The notes beneath the pieces were generated by a model. That model searched no databases, was not told the origin of the DNA, and saw only the letters and a program-made list of their open reading frames with translations. This document shows positions 4,912-6,345 of a DNA stretch of 6,345 bases, in pieces; the stretch's first letter is position 1; every line of letters begins with the position of its first letter. The stretch comes from Cyanobacteria bacterium UBA1186. Its GTDB lineage: Bacteria; Cyanobacteriota; Vampirovibrionia; Gastranaerophilales; Gastranaerophilaceae. The position numbers and the translations under genes were made by a program. The stretch spans positions 40,628-46,972 of the forward strand of contig DBYM01000035.1 in assembly GCA_002309875.1 (NCBI GenBank), given 5' to 3'.

Positions 4912-5457
4912 ATGAACAAACTCTCTTTGTTAAAACTCTATTTAATATTTGTCAAGGTCGGAGCAATCCTCTTAGGCGGAGGATATGTAATTCTGCCTAT
5001 TCTGACAGATGAGTTTGTTGACAGAAGGAAATTGGTTGAGCGGGACATTCTTGTAGATTATTATGCACTTTCGCAGTCGCTCCCGGGAATAGTTGCCGCC
5101 AATATTTCAATGTTTTTAGGGTACAAATTGCGCGGAAAATTCGGAGCCTTGGCCGCCATGCTCGGAGTTATAACCGTACCTTTCTTCTGTATAACAATTC
5201 TTGCATCTTTATTGGCTAAGTTGGTCGGAAATACCTATGTAAACGGAATTTTTTGGGGAGTAGGGATAGCGGTTATTGCGCTTATTATGCTGACCGTAAG
5301 GGAAATTTGGCAAAATTCAAGAAGGAACGGCTTTTTCTATTTGATTTTCCTATCTTCATTGACAGCATTATTAATATTCCGTTTACCCCCGATTGAAACG
5401 ATAATCCTGTTTACCTGTGTCGGTGTGCTTTTGCAGAAACTCGGAGGTAAAAAATGA
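4912..5457 (+). CDS. CHR-family (chromate transporter) half-size membrane protein, first of pair
   Basis: The 181-aa hydrophobic protein matches one chromate-transporter (CHR) domain. The N-terminal signature LGGGYVILPIL is at 21-31, SQSLPGIVAANISMFLGY at 54-71 and the KLRGKFGALAA segment at 72-82. Several membrane spans follow (about 83-103, 112-130, 142-156 and 161-175). Long CHR proteins (about 400 aa) carry two such domains in one chain; short ones of about 180 aa occur as adjacent gene pairs with opposite topology that act together. The gene overlaps the second half by 4 bp. CHR proteins are known for chromate efflux, but in bacteria with no chromate exposure the physiological anion is uncertain. 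No strong ribosome binding site precedes the ATG, which is 9 bp past the SDR stop, so coupling to SDR translation is plausible. Confidence 0.9.
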   Translation: MNKLSLLKLYLIFVKVGAILLGGGYVILPILTDEFVDRRKLVERDILVDYYALSQSLPGIVAANISMFLGYKLRGKFGALAAMLGVITVPFFCITILASLLAKLVGNTYVNGIFWGVGIAVIALIMLTVREIWQNSRRNGFFYLIFLSSLTALLIFRLPPIETIILFTCVGVLLQKLGGKK

Positions 5458-5978
5458 TTTACCTTCGGCTTATTTGGGAATTTTTTAAGATCGGGTTGTT
5501 CTCCTTCGGAGGAGGGTATGCAACAATTCCCTTTCTGTACCACATTTCGGGCGAATACGGCTGGTACAGTATAGAAGAACTTAAACATATGATTGCGGTG
5601 GCTTCTGTTACTCCGGGGCCCGTAGGAATAAATGTTGCTACTTATGCAGGAATTCAGACTGCGGGAATTTTTGGTGCGGTTTTGGCAACCGTTTCCGAAA
5701 TGCTCCCTTCTCTTGTTTTGGTCATTATTGTTTCAAAACTCCTGAGAAAATTCAGCGAGAATTTTTATGTAAGGGCAATAATTGCGAGCCTGAAACCGAT
5801 AAGTTGTGCGCTTTTAACCGCTGTTGCGGTCGGGCTTTTAAAGCCTTCTCTCGGCGATATTAAAGGATTGATTTTGCTTGGAATTCTGCTTCTTTTAAGT
5901 TGGAAATCCAAAAAGTCACCGTTGTTTTATATGCTGATTTCTGCAATTGCGGGCTGCATCTTGGCCGTGTTGCATTAA
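5454..5978 (+). CDS. CHR-family (chromate transporter) half-size membrane protein, second of pair
   Basis: The 174-aa membrane protein carries the CHR signatures in their more canonical form: LFSFGGGYATIPFL (15-28) and TPGPVGINVATYAG (53-66). These are followed by GIFGAVLATVSEMLPSLVLVI and further membrane spans to the C-terminus (about 109-127, 138-149 and 156-172). The ATG overlaps the TGA of the first CHR gene (ATGA) and is preceded by GGAGGT (5443-5448) at ideal spacing, so the two halves are translationally coupled and probably form one heteromeric transporter in the cytoplasmic membrane. The TPGP motif is intact here but reads SLPG in the partner, so the two halves have diverged. The gene ends 1 bp from the converging lipoprotein gene, with no clear terminator between. 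Confidence 0.92.
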   Translation: MIYLRLIWEFFKIGLFSFGGGYATIPFLYHISGEYGWYSIEELKHMIAVASVTPGPVGINVATYAGIQTAGIFGAVLATVSEMLPSLVLVIIVSKLLRKFSENFYVRAIIASLKPISCALLTAVAVGLLKPSLGDIKGLILLGILLLLSWKSKKSPLFYMLISAIAGCILAVLH

Positions 5979-5979
5979 C

Positions 5980-6345
5980 TTATTTCACGTAAAAGAAATC
6001 AACAGCAAGCGGGTGCTGAAAATCTTCGGTTGAGAAGACCTGCATTACATATCTGCCCGTTTCGTGCAGGGTAAAGTAATCCGTATGGTAATACCTTTCG
6101 TCCTTCATAAGCCTGTAGTCTTTTGTTCTGACAACTTCGTTTCCGCCCCAGGGCGCTTTTTCGGTCATTTTGAATATCTGTACCCGAATATACTCGTTTT
6201 CCATTCGTTTGGGCGCAATAAAAAGATAATAAACTCTTTGTCCGACCGAGAATACCATTTCGTCGGAAAGTGCATTCTCTCTCGTTATCGGCTGAGTATT
6301 AAAAAGGATTATCCCTCTGTCATAGACGCAGCCGCAAAGGATAAC
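5980..6345 (-). CDS. Probable small lipoprotein, unknown function (partial, N-terminus outside window)
   Basis: The minus-strand frame is open from the TAA at 5980-5982 to the window edge (121 codons visible). An ATG at 6258 exists, but the frame continues upstream in sensible sequence starting VILCGCVYDRGIILF. The residues LCGC resemble the end of a lipoprotein signal peptide (small residue Gly before the lipidated Cys), so the true start is probably only about 10-15 codons beyond the edge and the mature protein is about 115-120 aa. The rest looks all-beta: MVFSVGQRVYYLFIAPK, IRVQIFKMTEK, YYHTDYFTLHETGRYVMQVF and a final VDFFYVK, like a single Ig-like or other beta-sandwich domain. No catalytic motif is seen. 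It would sit anchored in the envelope. The Cys at -2 of the lipobox is unusual, so the lipoprotein call is moderate. Confidence 0.7.
   Translation of the reverse strand, partial: VILCGCVYDRGIILFNTQPITRENALSDEMVFSVGQRVYYLFIAPKRMENEYIRVQIFKMTEKAPWGGNEVVRTKDYRLMKDERYYHTDYFTLHETGRYVMQVFSTEDFQHPLAVDFFYVK

Noticed and set aside
4593..4919. Minus-strand open frame across the SDR gene's 3' half
   Set aside because: It lies opposite the conserved SDR catalytic region, which is clearly coding on the plus strand.
5337..5588. Minus-strand open frame across the CHR pair junction
   Set aside because: Both CHR genes carry family motifs here on the plus strand; no ribosome binding site or promoter supports the reverse frame.

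Overview
The window is AT-rich chromosomal DNA that reads as ordinary housekeeping and envelope territory. No mobile element, CRISPR array, tRNA or rRNA is visible. The secreted protein with a Sec signal and VirB10-like motifs, and the lipoprotein-like ORF at the right edge, suggest a bacterium with an elaborate, possibly diderm, envelope. The low GC, compact spacing, long Ala/Glu/Pro tail on ribosomal protein S16 and proteins without obvious relatives would fit a host-associated lineage such as the non-photosynthetic cyanobacterial relatives (Gastranaerophilales/Melainabacteria). That placement is a guess from general impression, not something the sequence proves.

Left part (1-3187, mostly minus strand). 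The 3' end of a plus-strand gene (to 154) converges on rpsP (203-676, minus), and a perfect inverted repeat serving both strands separates them. Right of rpsP, reading leftwards, lies a tight minus-strand cluster: nadD (NAD biosynthesis), yqeK (HD-domain nucleotide hydrolase, overlapping nadD by 20 bp), then a secreted protein of 384 aa whose start is 12 bp past the yqeK stop. A 136-bp leader-like gap then leads to rpsP. A good sigma70-type promoter (TTGGAA-N17-TATAAT) precedes nadD, and its -35 element lies inside the terminator hairpin of the next gene upstream.

Middle (3188-4200). A 59-codon minus-strand gene (3234-3413) and a 156-aa plus-strand gene (3662-4132) diverge from an AT-rich spacer of 248 bp holding short dyads. 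Neither product is recognised.

Right part (4201-6345). A plus-strand cluster encodes a FabG-like short-chain dehydrogenase/reductase followed by two half-size CHR-family (chromate transporter) membrane proteins. The two CHR genes overlap by 4 bp and probably form one heteromeric transporter. An inverted repeat centred on an extended -10 lies just upstream of the SDR gene. The cluster converges, with a 1-bp gap, on a minus-strand gene for a probable small lipoprotein whose start lies beyond the window.

No clear-cut new system was found. The most unusual points are the interleaved terminator/promoter before nadD, the possible leaderless start of the secreted protein, the dyad around the SDR promoter, the S16 tail, and several unrecognised small proteins.
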